Counted from the stretch's first letter, positions 44,841 to 54,717 are shown. The stretch: 64,000 nt of DNA from Paucimonas lemoignei (GCA_900475325.1 LS483371.1:5555501-5619500); one strand, 5' to 3'. A program made the numbers and translations. The notes: a model not told the origin generated them from the letters alone.

Positions 44841-45572
44841 TTACTCAAGGAAATCACCTTCTTCATACTCCACATCACTGGGCGCATATTTTTTGCAAAG
44901 GGCCAGAAACTCATCAATCTGATCTTTCGACAGGAACACTTGAACATACAAGTAGTTCTCCCAAAATGGTTCGTCCGGATCATAGTTACGCTCAAGGACC
45001 ACCATGCCTCGCTTACGGTCAGCAAATATGCGTTGCGGCCGATCCCAAGTGAAACGCTGCCATTCGATTTCGTTTTCCCAGGTCATTAGTCTTATCGCAG
45101 CAAGTATTACCATGCCGCCGATACCTGCTATTGCCCATACCATTTCTGGGGCGATTGAAATCATAATGAAGATGCACACGATTGCAAATAATGCAATTCC
45201 TCTGAAGAAATACTTAGTGTTCTCGAAATAATCCTCCCACCACTCGACAAAGCCTCCTACGCTGGAAATCTTGTAATTCCAGACGGTTTTTTTTCGGGCC
45301 ACCCACCAAAAAAAACCCATTTGTAAAGGGGCAATGGCTGTTGTAACCTTGAAAAAATCACGCGCGGATGAGTCCTCCATAAAAAAGAGAATCCATAAAT
45401 ATACGGCCGATGCAATTGCCGTCATAGATCCGAGGCCCACATCAACCGAAAATGTTCGATGAGGGTGGGCCTTAATTCTCCAGTCCATGATTAGTGGTGA
45501 TTTGACAATTAAAGAAATTGCCGCATCCTTCAGAGCTGACTTATCTGCAGCTGAGATAAATTTTCTCTCCAT
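44841..45572 (-). CDS. Putative T6SS immunity membrane protein (first copy)
   Basis: A 243-residue polytopic protein encoded 9 bases after the effector stop. Membrane helices are near residues 45-68 (MTAIASAVYLWILFFM), 78-98, and a pair at 128-168 (GIALFAIVCIFIMISIAPEM). The C-terminal domain shares WENEIEWQRFTWDRPQ, ADRKRGMVVLERNYDPD and QVFLSKDQIDEFLALCKKYA with the downstream copy. Composition is AT-rich relative to the flanks, as for the toxin's C-terminal part. The likely role is protection of the producing cell's inner membrane against the pore-forming effector. This is inferred from order and topology, with no experimental precedent for this exact family known to me. Confidence 0.72.
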   Translation of the reverse strand: MERKFISAADKSALKDAAISLIVKSPLIMDWRIKAHPHRTFSVDVGLGSMTAIASAVYLWILFFMEDSSARDFFKVTTAIAPLQMGFFWWVARKKTVWNYKISSVGGFVEWWEDYFENTKYFFRGIALFAIVCIFIMISIAPEMVWAIAGIGGMVILAAIRLMTWENEIEWQRFTWDRPQRIFADRKRGMVVLERNYDPDEPFWENYLYVQVFLSKDQIDEFLALCKKYAPSDVEYEEGDFLE

Positions 45573-45581
45573 ATGTCACTC

Positions 45582-48500
45582 TTACCAAGGTACCCACAAC
45601 ATGGCTGCATTGCCACGACCGCCCAATTTTTCAACTGGCAACGAGCCGCTTGCAGCCCTAGGCATGCGGCTTTCCTTATTATCGTAAGTACCACCAGATA
45701 CTAATTCCACCTGAAAACGGTACCCCTTGTCATCTTCTCTTGCTGTCAAAGCCTCTTGGGAGTACCACACTTGCAACTCCAGATACTTTGCTTTGTCATC
45801 GATCGGAACCCATGCTTGCCAAATAATATCTTCCTCAGAATCGGGCAACACCTTACAAACTTCAACATCATAAATTCTCTGGGCCTTTTTATCGGAAGTC
45901 CGACCCCAATTATCGATCGACTCCGGAGACCCATGATCAATCAAATACTCATGAATACCACCATCCAAAGCCGTAACAGGCATGATTTGCGAAGGGCGAT
46001 AACTGGTGACCGAATTTACGTATATCGTTTCGCCCCGTAAAGTTGCAGGTATCCTCAACTGGAGCCAAGCTCCAGAGGGGAGCTCCCGAACCTGATAGCC
46101 TATATCTCCGACATTGACTAACTTCATCTCCATTGTTGGTTTTACGAACAACGCCGGACTTAATTGGATCTCCTGAAAGGTCACATTCTCCTCACGCTGG
46201 CTTTTAAAACGCTCGGCTGGATACCGTGTCCAAATACACTTACGAAGCCAATCAGCAATCACATCCCGCTTAAGGTAATTAAGGGCGAGCACCGCAAAAA
46301 GATATAACAATCCGACAATAACAACCGCACCTGCGAACCACGGACTCATAACAAATGACAGGTACGAGCTATCTCCGACAAGGGCCATGGTACCTGCAAC
46401 AATTTGCGCCAGACCAAATCCTATCATCGCTGACACCGCAGAACCTTTAACCCAGAGCATCGACCGATCCAGGCCAGTCGCTCCTTGCAGATCATCCCAG
46501 ATGTCCCAGAGTTCGAGCGAAGCAGCCACCACCGAAAATCCACCCAAGCCAACCAATCTCGGCCCAAATCCCTTTATCAACTTCCCAAATTCAGGCCTGC
46601 CCGAGCGTCGCCATTGAGCAGCAGATTTTTGAGTGATTTTTTTGTACTCCCCCTTTTCATCGAGGGCTCCTAAATCCTTCATCGCTAACCACCCAGTCTC
46701 AACAAACACCGCCATCAGCGCATTCCCCGTATACGCAGCAGCAGATGTCACCTTCGCCCAATCCTTCTTGCTCAGCTCTCCATCCCGGCTGGCGATTTCG
46801 TAGGTGATCATGGTGTTGAACAGGTTGATGGCCGCAATGCCCCAGGTAATTGCGGCAGCGTTGAGGCCGTGTTCGGCGCTCCAGGCTTTGGCCTGGAGGG
46901 TCCATTCCTGGGTTAATTGGCCGTTGCGGGCGAAGAAGCTGGATATCTTGTTTTGCATCGCCTCGGCGTAGCGTTTGCTGTGGTAGTCAAACGGTTTGGG
47001 TTCGTTGAGCAGGTGGAGTTTCTGCTCGCGCTGTATGTCTTGCATCAGCTTGGCGGTGGCGCGGCGGTCGTACTCATTTGCCTGATAAAGCCAGCGGTGT
47101 TGGGCGGTTTGGTAGAGGTCGCGGCCCTTCTTCAAGTCGGCTCGCCAAGCAGCGTGGCGCTTGGCGAAGTCTTCGTTGATCTGCATTTTCTCGGGGTGGC
47201 TGAGCAGCACGTGGCCCATGACCAAGTTGCGCAGCATCAGGGCGGCGCTGTCACCCACGGCACCTTTGGACAGGCGGCTATCGACGGGAAGGAAAGCCAG
47301 CTGGATATTTTCCAGCGCTGTTCTGCCCGCCCCCTTGGCCAATTCCTCTAAAGCGCTCAGCGTCAACCGCGCCGGTCCAGTCAGGGTTTTTATCCAGGAT
47401 TTTTCCGCAAGTGCCTGGTGGTTCAGAAATCCATTCAGTTCGCCTGCTCGACCGGCCAACGCAGTGAAGTCAGAGACGCCTTGCATGATCCGATTGGCTT
47501 CGCCGGTCAGGGCCTCTTTGATGGCCTGCGAGAATCCGAAGCGGGTCAGACCCAGCAGGGTTTTGCTCTTTTCTTCCTCCTTTTGCAGCCAGCTTGAAAA
47601 GCTCAGATCCTGGCTAAGGTTGCACAGCAGGTCAGACATCACGTCCAGCAGGCAAAGCAGCGACGCAGGATGGGTGGTGTCGACGAACAATCGCATCGGT
47701 TTGGTGCCGGTCCATTCAGCGATGACCTTGATGTCTTCCTGAGTGTCGGTAATCCGGGCACGCAAGGTTTTAAGCTGAGCTTGCTGGGCTGCCGAATAAT
47801 CTCGGGCGGCGTCCAGATCGACTTCGCGCCGCCACTTCCGACGGCTCTGCCAACTTGTGCGCAGCTCAGGATTCGGCAGTGCCCCGTAACGAGCTTTTAT
47901 CTCTTCACCAAGCGCCGCCGATGGAGCCTCGATCAGCCCAAGGGCCTGGCCGTCCGCACTGTCCTTGAGGTCGTGCTCAACCTGCAGCTGCTCGAAATAC
48001 GCCTCGATGTCGTGAATGTATTGCCGAGTCTTCACCTCATCATCGCGCACCGAGGCAGGCAATAAGGCCTTGTCTCCCCCCACCCCACACAGATTCTCGA
48101 CGACACCCGCGATATTCAGCGCGTGTTCATGCTCCGCCTGAAACTCAAAGAGCGCAGCCTGATCCGCCGCCAGCTGCATACCCAGGTCTTCAAGCATCGC
48201 GACGGGGTCATCCAGCGCGATCAGCACCGCGCTTTCTTTATCGGGAACGGTCCCCGTCCAGAGCACATCGGCGGCCAGCGCAACGGAGGGGTACTTATCC
48301 TCTTCGTCCGCCACTGGTGGGTGGGCAGAGTCAGTAAAGCGTCCGTCGTGGTTAATCGGGTAAGGATCGACATCCGCCACCACCCGATTGCTCAGTCGGG
48401 TCAAGGGCAGGCCGTGACGTGTGGATTTTTTTCGGCTGTATTCGCGCAGGTCCAGCTCCCGCATCCACGACATGCGATTGACGCCGCTGCTGCTCATCAA

Positions 48501-48965
48501 CTGGCACATGCGGCAGGTCCACTGCCAGGGCGAAAATGCGATGCGCAGCTTGTGCGTGAGTCGGTACAGCAGATGCGTACGACGCTCGCCCTCGGCTGGG
48601 CGGATGTCGAGCGTCGGCAGGGCTTCAGCCCAGTCGACACGCGTCAGGCTGGCGTCTTTAGCGTCGTAGCGGTACTCGTGAAGGACCTCAGCTGTTTCGT
48701 CATAGACGTATACAAAGCCATCACGCAGTTGGCGCAAGGTATGGCCCCGGCTTTGCAGCGGTTTGAAGTACTCCCACTGGGTTTCGGCACTCAGCGGCGT
48801 GAGTTGGGCGGGGTCGATGTCATAGCGCGAGCGATCCAGTGCGTAGCGCATCGGGACGATGGCGATGTCCGGGCCTTTGAACGGGCAAGTGCCGGTACCG
48901 GACAGCGGCTTATCGGGAAACCGAGCATCGCGACGCTGCGTCAAGGTGCCGTTTTTATCAGTCAT
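45582..48965 (-). CDS. T6SS effector, VasX/BTH_I2691-type pore-forming toxin
   Basis: A 1127-residue effector. The N-terminal VasX-like region opens TQRRDARFPDKPLSGTGTCP, then CPFKGPDIAIVPMRYALD, followed by LRQLRDGFVYVYDE. A long helical middle with coiled-coil segments runs to about residue 690. The C-terminal part has about five hydrophobic helices near residues 702-723, 737-758, 798-821, 838-863 and 871-897, then a soluble beta-rich tail. This is the layout of T6SS toxins such as VasX and P. putida Tke5, which depolarise target membranes. The start overlaps the adaptor stop by 8 bases. DNA encoding the part after about residue 735 is clearly more AT-rich and uses different codons from the first two thirds, so the protein looks chimeric. 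Confidence 0.85.
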   Translation of the reverse strand: MTDKNGTLTQRRDARFPDKPLSGTGTCPFKGPDIAIVPMRYALDRSRYDIDPAQLTPLSAETQWEYFKPLQSRGHTLRQLRDGFVYVYDETAEVLHEYRYDAKDASLTRVDWAEALPTLDIRPAEGERRTHLLYRLTHKLRIAFSPWQWTCRMCQLMSSSGVNRMSWMRELDLREYSRKKSTRHGLPLTRLSNRVVADVDPYPINHDGRFTDSAHPPVADEEDKYPSVALAADVLWTGTVPDKESAVLIALDDPVAMLEDLGMQLAADQAALFEFQAEHEHALNIAGVVENLCGVGGDKALLPASVRDDEVKTRQYIHDIEAYFEQLQVEHDLKDSADGQALGLIEAPSAALGEEIKARYGALPNPELRTSWQSRRKWRREVDLDAARDYSAAQQAQLKTLRARITDTQEDIKVIAEWTGTKPMRLFVDTTHPASLLCLLDVMSDLLCNLSQDLSFSSWLQKEEEKSKTLLGLTRFGFSQAIKEALTGEANRIMQGVSDFTALAGRAGELNGFLNHQALAEKSWIKTLTGPARLTLSALEELAKGAGRTALENIQLAFLPVDSRLSKGAVGDSAALMLRNLVMGHVLLSHPEKMQINEDFAKRHAAWRADLKKGRDLYQTAQHRWLYQANEYDRRATAKLMQDIQREQKLHLLNEPKPFDYHSKRYAEAMQNKISSFFARNGQLTQEWTLQAKAWSAEHGLNAAAITWGIAAINLFNTMITYEIASRDGELSKKDWAKVTSAAAYTGNALMAVFVETGWLAMKDLGALDEKGEYKKITQKSAAQWRRSGRPEFGKLIKGFGPRLVGLGGFSVVAASLELWDIWDDLQGATGLDRSMLWVKGSAVSAMIGFGLAQIVAGTMALVGDSSYLSFVMSPWFAGAVVIVGLLYLFAVLALNYLKRDVIADWLRKCIWTRYPAERFKSQREENVTFQEIQLSPALFVKPTMEMKLVNVGDIGYQVRELPSGAWLQLRIPATLRGETIYVNSVTSYRPSQIMPVTALDGGIHEYLIDHGSPESIDNWGRTSDKKAQRIYDVEVCKVLPDSEEDIIWQAWVPIDDKAKYLELQVWYSQEALTAREDDKGYRFQVELVSGGTYDNKESRMPRAASGSLPVEKLGGRGNAAMLWVPW

Positions 48966-49824
48966 GTGCAGTGTCCTTTTGCGACTGGCGATACTCATCA
49001 AACGCCTTGATCCGAATATCGGGTGGCAAGGGGGGATTCAACTCATTGCTCAGCCAGTTTTGATACACACTTTGGGAGATGAAGTTTTGGCCTAGATCCA
49101 CACAAGCCTCGGCCCAGAGAATCAAGGCTCGCTCAGTGACAAGCCCCCAAGCGAGGCCGCTTTGCAGGGTTGAGCTCAGCCATTCGCTGATCTGCTCACT
49201 GCTCATCGCAGCAAAGAACTGAGGATTTAGCTCATCGAGCCACTCGTGGACGCGCGCGATAAACCGCACATGCTGCGCCCGATCAAGCGCAACCAACTGT
49301 CCCTCACCCAGCAGAGCATTTCGCTCATCCCAAGTCGTTTGAGAGGTTGGGCCGTTGAATACCTGCCACGGGATCTCCGCCTTGGGCTCCCAGTGCTGCC
49401 TGGGCTTGGCTACCCACCAGTGTTCGATAGGCCCAAGGTGCGCGTCTGAACTGGCCGGGTAACTCGACAGCCAGAAATGCGCGACCAGAGGGTCCGCAAA
49501 ACGCAGCAAGCCACTTCCGCCTCGAGAGTCCGGCGGGTTGATGAAGTGGCGCAGATGGTCGGCAACCTGCTGGATGGGGGCCTGGCTGTAGATGAGCGTT
49601 GAATCGCCCCACAGCGACTCCTCTGCCAGCCAGCCTGACAGCAGTGCACTGTCCGGCAGAGGCTTGACCAGAATCGGTCCCAGGTCATAAAGGTCCTTCC
49701 AGCGAGTGTCCATATACAGCGGCTCAATCTCGAACAGTTCATGTCGTAGATAAAGCCCAACCAGCGCGTCCGGCCTCAGGGCGCCGTCAATCAACAAGTA
49801 ATTGGCTTGAGAGGGATATGTCAT
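48958..49824 (-). CDS. DUF4123 T6SS effector adaptor (Tap/TEC)
   Basis: A 288-residue soluble protein. The DUF4123 domain covers roughly residues 10-135: NYLLIDGALRPDALVGLYLR, PLYMDTRWKDLYDLGPILV, then HLRHFINPPDS...LLRFADPLV. DUF4123 proteins load a cognate effector onto a VgrG tip. The order vgrG, adaptor, effector is the standard arrangement, and the gene is coupled on both sides: its start directly abuts the vgrG stop and its stop overlaps the effector start. The ATG is preferred over an immediately preceding GTG because of the 8-base spacing from GGAG. It is a cytoplasmic chaperone and not itself secreted. Confidence 0.88.
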   Translation of the reverse strand: MTYPSQANYLLIDGALRPDALVGLYLRHELFEIEPLYMDTRWKDLYDLGPILVKPLPDSALLSGWLAEESLWGDSTLIYSQAPIQQVADHLRHFINPPDSRGGSGLLRFADPLVAHFWLSSYPASSDAHLGPIEHWWVAKPRQHWEPKAEIPWQVFNGPTSQTTWDERNALLGEGQLVALDRAQHVRFIARVHEWLDELNPQFFAAMSSEQISEWLSSTLQSGLAWGLVTERALILWAEACVDLGQNFISQSVYQNWLSNELNPPLPPDIRIKAFDEYRQSQKDTAHD

Positions 49825-49827
49825 CAC

Positions 49828-51885
49828 TTAGGCTCCGGCAGCCAGTTCGGCAGCCGCCGCTTCGCACGCTTCACAACGCGGTGGGAATAACTTGTGCTCA
49901 TCACGAAGGGCTTGCACGGCAACGTCAGAAACCGGCGTGGACGGGGCGCCCGCTGGGGCGACTTTTTGGGTAAGCGCCACAGGTGGTATTGGCACAGCAG
50001 GCGTTCCCGTGACTGGAGCACCACCAGGCAGAATCAACGTGCTGCTGAAAATCCCGGCCGAGGAAATAGACAACCAGTGTCCACCCGCTTTGATCGTTGT
50101 ACTGAGCGTGCCGTTGACTACCATGTGCCTTCCGGCATTTAGATGAATTTCGTCGGTCGCATTCACCAAATGACTCGCCACTTCAATATGCTGACTCCCC
50201 ACCACCTTCAGCGAGTCATCAGCACCAATCCTGGTATTGCGCGCCCCATGGGTCAGGTGATGTTCATCGGCCTTTAGCTCATGGCTGGAAAGCCCGGTCA
50301 CCAGCACGCTGCGCTGGTTGTCGACCTGAATCGACTGGTCGTTAAGCACCAGCTCTGACCAGTCCCGCTGCGCACGGATGGCGATTTCTTCGCGGCCTTT
50401 GGCGTCCTCGATGCGCAGCTCGTTGTAGCCGGCGCCACCTGGGCTGCTTTGGGTTTTGAGCAGGGTCTGGGTCTTTTGGGCGGGCAGGTTCAGCGGCACA
50501 CGGGTGGTCGCGTTGGGCAAACAGGCTTGAACGTAGGGCTGATCCGGATCGGATTCGAAATAGCCGACCACCACTTCCATGCCGACCCGGGGGATCATCG
50601 CCGCGCCGTATTGATCATGGGCCCAGCCGGTGGCGACCCGCAGCCAGCAGCTGGAATGCTCATTAAGCCCGCCCTCGCGGTCCCAGAAGAACTTGACCTT
50701 GACCCGTCCGTATTCGTCGCAATGCACCTCTTCGCCGAGCGGGCCGGTGACCAGCGCGTGCTGGCTGCCCAGCAGTCGGGGTTTGGGATGTTTGAACGGT
50801 GGACGGTAGGGTGTCAGCCCCGGAACCGCCTGGAAGCTGTTGCGATAGCCTTGATCAAATTGCCCTGACGCAGCGCTGCTGTGGGCGAATTCTTCCAGCA
50901 CTTGCGGCTGTTTGCCGGTGTGGACCACAGAGGTCAGCAGCCACTGGGCATTCCAGTCCGGGTTGGGGTGTTCGAGCTGAAACAGATGGCCGCTGATCAG
51001 TGCCGGTTGGTCACTTTCGCCACTGGCCTGACGGTAATCGCTGCGGTGGCGCTCCAGGGCTTTTCGGGCCTGACGACCACCCGTGTCGCCGTCGGTATAT
51101 GCCGCCGGATAAGCGTAATCTTCGAGGTCCTTGCGCCCTTCGCCATCGGCGGAGTTGAGCAGGTCCACCTTAGGTTGCTCGAAGTGATAGTTCTGCCGCG
51201 CGACTTTGCCCGTTCGGGTGGCAAGGCGCAGCCTGAAGCTGCTGATGACCGGTGCCTCGCCGACCAGCCCACTGCCCTGCTTGTACAGAACCGGCGTCTG
51301 CACGATGGGCAGCTGAATTGGATCATCGGCGAACACCAGCAGGTGTTTTTCAGGGCTGTGCTGGAAGTGAAAGTGCAGGCCCTCTTCTTCGCACAGGCGT
51401 CGCAGAAAATGCAGGTCGGTTTCGTGGTATTGGGTGCAGTACTCACGAGCTTTGCACGGCTGGCGCAGCTTGAAGGCGTACTCGTCGGCCAGGATGCCGT
51501 GGTCCTTGAGCAGGTGGCCGATGATGTCGGGCACGCTGCGGTTCTGGAAGATTCGGTGATTGCTGCGGTACTCAAGCCGTTTGAGGCTGGGCACCAGTTG
51601 AATGAAGTAATGGGTAAAGCGCTTGCCGGAGTCGCCCTGGCTGATTTCGCCGATCTGGCCGTGCAGGCCGTTGCCCCCGCCGTTGAGAGAGCCATCAAAG
51701 CGTAAATAGGCCTGACGATGCAGCAGCGCTTCCAAATCAAGATTGGCCCGCTCACTGACCAGCTCAATCCGCGCACTGAACGGCCGGCTGATTGCCTCCT
51801 GGGCGTGGAATTCCAGCACACGAAGATCGTGCTCAACCCCGGCGATATCCAGCGTAAACGAGGCGTGATTGGCGGGGGTCGACAT
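49828..51885 (-). CDS. vgrG: VgrG spike protein (TssI)
   Basis: A 685-residue T6SS tip protein. The gp27-like part (residues 1-370) includes QYHETDLHFLRRLCEEEGLH, the family hallmark. The gp5/OB-fold region has GEEVHCDEYGRVKVKFFWDR and WAHDQYGAAMIPRVGMEVVV. A DUF2345-like beta-helix needle follows (ELRIEDAKGREEIAIRAQRD). After the needle comes a Pro-rich linker and a short tail with a CEAC motif (PRCEACEAAA), possibly a dock for the adaptor/effector. The start has AAGGA 8 bases upstream. No other T6SS structural genes are nearby, so this is an orphan vgrG island. Confidence 0.94.
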   Translation of the reverse strand: MSTPANHASFTLDIAGVEHDLRVLEFHAQEAISRPFSARIELVSERANLDLEALLHRQAYLRFDGSLNGGGNGLHGQIGEISQGDSGKRFTHYFIQLVPSLKRLEYRSNHRIFQNRSVPDIIGHLLKDHGILADEYAFKLRQPCKAREYCTQYHETDLHFLRRLCEEEGLHFHFQHSPEKHLLVFADDPIQLPIVQTPVLYKQGSGLVGEAPVISSFRLRLATRTGKVARQNYHFEQPKVDLLNSADGEGRKDLEDYAYPAAYTDGDTGGRQARKALERHRSDYRQASGESDQPALISGHLFQLEHPNPDWNAQWLLTSVVHTGKQPQVLEEFAHSSAASGQFDQGYRNSFQAVPGLTPYRPPFKHPKPRLLGSQHALVTGPLGEEVHCDEYGRVKVKFFWDREGGLNEHSSCWLRVATGWAHDQYGAAMIPRVGMEVVVGYFESDPDQPYVQACLPNATTRVPLNLPAQKTQTLLKTQSSPGGAGYNELRIEDAKGREEIAIRAQRDWSELVLNDQSIQVDNQRSVLVTGLSSHELKADEHHLTHGARNTRIGADDSLKVVGSQHIEVASHLVNATDEIHLNAGRHMVVNGTLSTTIKAGGHWLSISSAGIFSSTLILPGGAPVTGTPAVPIPPVALTQKVAPAGAPSTPVSDVAVQALRDEHKLFPPRCEACEAAAAELAAGA

Positions 51886-52011
51886 GGGGCAAGTCCTTGG
51901 CCGGAAAAGGCAGGACTTTGCACCAAAGCGTCACAACAAAAAGCCGGATGCTGACACCAGCACCCGTAGGACGTTTCCTAATTCACCATCGGCATCGGCT
52001 TGAACCCCCGA

Positions 52012-52962
52012 CTACTTCTGAGTCTCATCCTGCTGCAACAAATTCGCCTGCGTCAGGTTGCAACCCGCCGGCACGCTACGCGTCAGCCAGACGTTGCCGC
52101 CGATGGTGGAGCCTTGGCCGATGGTGATGCGGCCAAGGATGGTCGCGCCTGCATAGATCACTACGTCGTCTTCGACAATGGGGTGGCGGGCGTGGCCTTT
52201 TTGCAGCTGGCCGTCTTCGTCTGCCGGGAAGCGTTTGGCGCCCAGGGTCACGGCCTGGTAGATGCGCACGCGCTCGCCGATGATGGCGGTCTCGCCGATG
52301 ACGACGCCTGTGCCATGGTCGATAAAGAAGCTGCGGCCGATCTGCGCGCCGGGGTGGATGTCGATGCCGGTGGCGGAGTGGGCGATTTCGGAGCTGATGC
52401 GCGCCAACAGAGGCAGGCCAGCGCGATATAAATGGTGGGCGATGCGATGGTGGATCACCGCCAGGATGCCCGGATAGCAGAGCAACACTTCATCGACGCT
52501 GCGGGCAGCCGGGTCGCCCTGGTAAGCGGCCAGCACGTCGGTATCGAGCAGGGTGCGCATGGCAGGCAAGGCCCGGGCGAAGTCCTGGATCAGGTCGAGC
52601 GCCTTTTTATCCACCGCGTCGACGGCTTCCGAATGCTGGTGTGCCACATAGCGCAGTTCCAGGCGGGCTTGAGCCAGCAGCGCATTGAGGGCGACGTCGA
52701 GGGTGTGGCCGACGTAGAAGTCCTCGCTTTCTTCGCGCAGGTCGACCGGGCCGAGGCGCATGGGGAACAGTGCACCGCACAGCGCTTCGAGGATGTCACG
52801 CATCGCCGCCCGGGAAGGCAGCTCGCGCCCGCCATGCTCGCCGCTGACACGCTTGTTGCGGGTGCGCCAGTCGTCACGGGCGGCACGCAGTTCGCTGACA
52901 ATCTGCTGTAACTGCCAGTGACTGGAACAGCCTTCGGCGGGTGCCTCTGGGATATCGCTCAC
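52012..52962 (-). CDS. epsC: Serine O-acetyltransferase (EpsC/CysE type)
   Basis: A 316-residue hexapeptide-repeat acyltransferase making O-acetylserine for cysteine synthesis. It has the serine acetyltransferase N-terminal helical domain (DEVLLCYPGILAVIHHRIAH), then the left-handed beta-helix: GIDIHPGAQIGRSFFIDHGT, GVVIGETAIIGERVRIYQ and TLGAKRFP (catalytic His in IDHGTG). It is longer at the N-terminus than E. coli CysE, as is usual for the EpsC-type enzyme of Pseudomonas. It is divergent from dcyD and the cystine transporter, so cysteine synthesis and cystine use are clustered. Confidence 0.9.
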   Translation of the reverse strand: MSDIPEAPAEGCSSHWQLQQIVSELRAARDDWRTRNKRVSGEHGGRELPSRAAMRDILEALCGALFPMRLGPVDLREESEDFYVGHTLDVALNALLAQARLELRYVAHQHSEAVDAVDKKALDLIQDFARALPAMRTLLDTDVLAAYQGDPAARSVDEVLLCYPGILAVIHHRIAHHLYRAGLPLLARISSEIAHSATGIDIHPGAQIGRSFFIDHGTGVVIGETAIIGERVRIYQAVTLGAKRFPADEDGQLQKGHARHPIVEDDVVIYAGATILGRITIGQGSTIGGNVWLTRSVPAGCNLTQANLLQQDETQK

Positions 52963-53005
52963 GCAGACTTCTCCTCGGTTGGGTTAAATGCGCCAGCACG
53001 ACTCT

Positions 53006-53094
53006 GTGGGACCGGCTTTAGCCGGGAAAGCGCCATTCCAGACGACTCAACTGAGCGACTGGTCCGGCCTCTTCCCGGCTAAAGCCGGTCCCAC
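53006..53094. repeat. REPIN (GTGGGACCGGCTTTAGCCGG class)
   Basis: Inverted arms in the epsC/dcyD divergent gap. The remaining 215 bases before dcyD hold no other clear feature except a GTAGGAAAC motif near 53258. Confidence 0.9.
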
Positions 53095-53310
53095 GAGACG
53101 CCTGCAGGCAAAGATGGAATTGCTGCAGGGTTTAATGCGCACCCTAAATAGGTGCTGGCCGCACAAGCGGCCACTGTACGTGAAACATTTGGACTGAAAA
53201 AATAACTAAATGCGTAGGCCTTCTGCTCTGATGGCATAAGCCGTGAGAAGTTGCCCTGTAGGAAACGTCTGCCTATAGTCGAACGACTCTCTACAGGCTC
53301 AACTCTCATC

Positions 53311-54306
53311 ATGATCAAGCAAAAGCTCGCCGAATTTAATCGTCTACAGCTGCTCGGCGCCCCTACCGCCCTGGAAAAGCTCGAGCGGCTATCGCTCTGG
53401 GCAGGCCGCGACATCTATATAAAGCGCGATGACACCACGACCCTTGCGCTGGGCGGCAACAAAGTCCGCAAGCTGGAATACCTCGCCGCCGATGCGCTGG
53501 CGCAAGGTGCAGACACGCTGATCACCGCTGGCGCGATTCAGTCCAACCATGTACGCCAGACCGCGGCCATTGCCGCGCGCCTGGGCCTGGGCTGTATCGC
53601 GCTGCTGGAAAACCCCATTGCAACCGAGGACACCAGTTACCTCAATAACGGCAACCGGCTGCTGCTGGAGCTGTTCGACGCCAAGGTCGAGCTGGTGGAA
53701 AACCTGGATAACGCCGACGACCAGCTTCAATCCCTGGCCGCGCGCCTACGCAACAGCGGCAAAAATCCTTATGTGGTGCCCATTGGCGGATCGAACGCGC
53801 TGGGTGCCCTGGGTTATGTGCGGGCCGGTTTTGAGCTGGCCGAGCAGATCAAGCAAACCGGGCTGGATTTCGCCGCGGTCGTGCTGGCCTCCGGTAGCGC
53901 CGGAACTCACAGCGGCCTGGCGTTGGCGCTGGCTGAGGCATTGCCGCAGCTGCCTGTGGTTGGTGTGACGGTGTCGCGCCCCGAAGAGACCCAGCACCCG
54001 AAAGTCCAGGGCCTAGCTGAGCGCACGGCTGAATTGCTCGGCGTCGCGCTACCGGAAGCCTTCAAAGTCGAGCTGTGGGATGAGTATTTCGGGCCACGTT
54101 ACGGCGAACCCAATGCCGGGACGCTGTCGGCGATCAAGCTGGTGGCCAGCCACGAAGGCATCCTGCTGGACCCGGTCTACACCGGAAAAGCGATGGCCGG
54201 CTTGCTCGATGGCATCGGCCGTCAGCGCTTCGACGAAGGCCCGCTGATATTCCTGCACACCGGTGGTGCGCCTGCGTTGTTTGCTTACCCGGATGTGTTT
54301 GCGTAG
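53311..54306 (+). CDS. dcyD: D-cysteine desulfhydrase
   Basis: A 331-residue fold-type II PLP enzyme of the ACC deaminase/D-cysteine desulfhydrase family. It degrades D-cysteine to pyruvate, ammonia and sulfide. The PLP lysine is in [20 protein letters not shown], the conserved SNHVRQTAA block follows, and a PLP-phosphate loop [12 protein letters not shown] lies near residue 195. The start [14 protein letters not shown] matches the family; a 20-residue longer reading is unlikely. It is followed by tcyJ, tcyL and tcyN, the same association as E. coli dcyD with tcyJLN. The 410-base gap before tcyJ may carry a separate promoter. Confidence 0.9.
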   Translation: MIKQKLAEFNRLQLLGAPTALEKLERLSLWAGRDIYIKRDDTTTLALGGNKVRKLEYLAADALAQGADTLITAGAIQSNHVRQTAAIAARLGLGCIALLENPIATEDTSYLNNGNRLLLELFDAKVELVENLDNADDQLQSLAARLRNSGKNPYVVPIGGSNALGALGYVRAGFELAEQIKQTGLDFAAVVLASGSAGTHSGLALALAEALPQLPVVGVTVSRPEETQHPKVQGLAERTAELLGVALPEAFKVELWDEYFGPRYGEPNAGTLSAIKLVASHEGILLDPVYTGKAMAGLLDGIGRQRFDEGPLIFLHTGGAPALFAYPDVFA

Positions 54307-54327
54307 CGCTATCAAAATCGGAATTCT

Positions 54328-54429
54328 GTGGGCGACCGCGTGGCGTTCTACCTTGTTCGCGAAGGCTATTTATCTGCCATGAATATGCGACGGGTGTCCC
54401 GGCCTCTTCGCAAGCAAGCTTGCTCCCAC
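54328..54429. repeat. Decayed REPIN
   Basis: The right arm GCAAGCAAGCTTGCTCCCAC is intact, while the left arm (GTGGGCGACC, later TTGTTCGCGAAGG) has drifted. From here to tcyJ (about 290 bases) no gene or clear signal was found. Confidence 0.6.
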
Positions 54430-54717
54430 AGGGTTCCGAGCGCGGCAACTTACTGAGCCATGCCCCGTCATCCAGCGCGCTTGGCGGGTTCACCCGGTTG
54501 CACCAACAAACCTACTTACCCACTCTTATTCGCTAAAAGAATAAGCGCCTTGGTTTTTATTATTATCAACCTCAATCGGCACCTCCTATCATCGCCGCCA
54601 GCAATCGCCTGCCCGCGCTCAGGCAACTGAAAAGACTGGAAAAACTTTGCCAGCCACAGTAGCGTTCGTCGGGTCCGATTTTTGCCTGTCATATAAACAA
54701 TATCCCTGGGGCTAATC

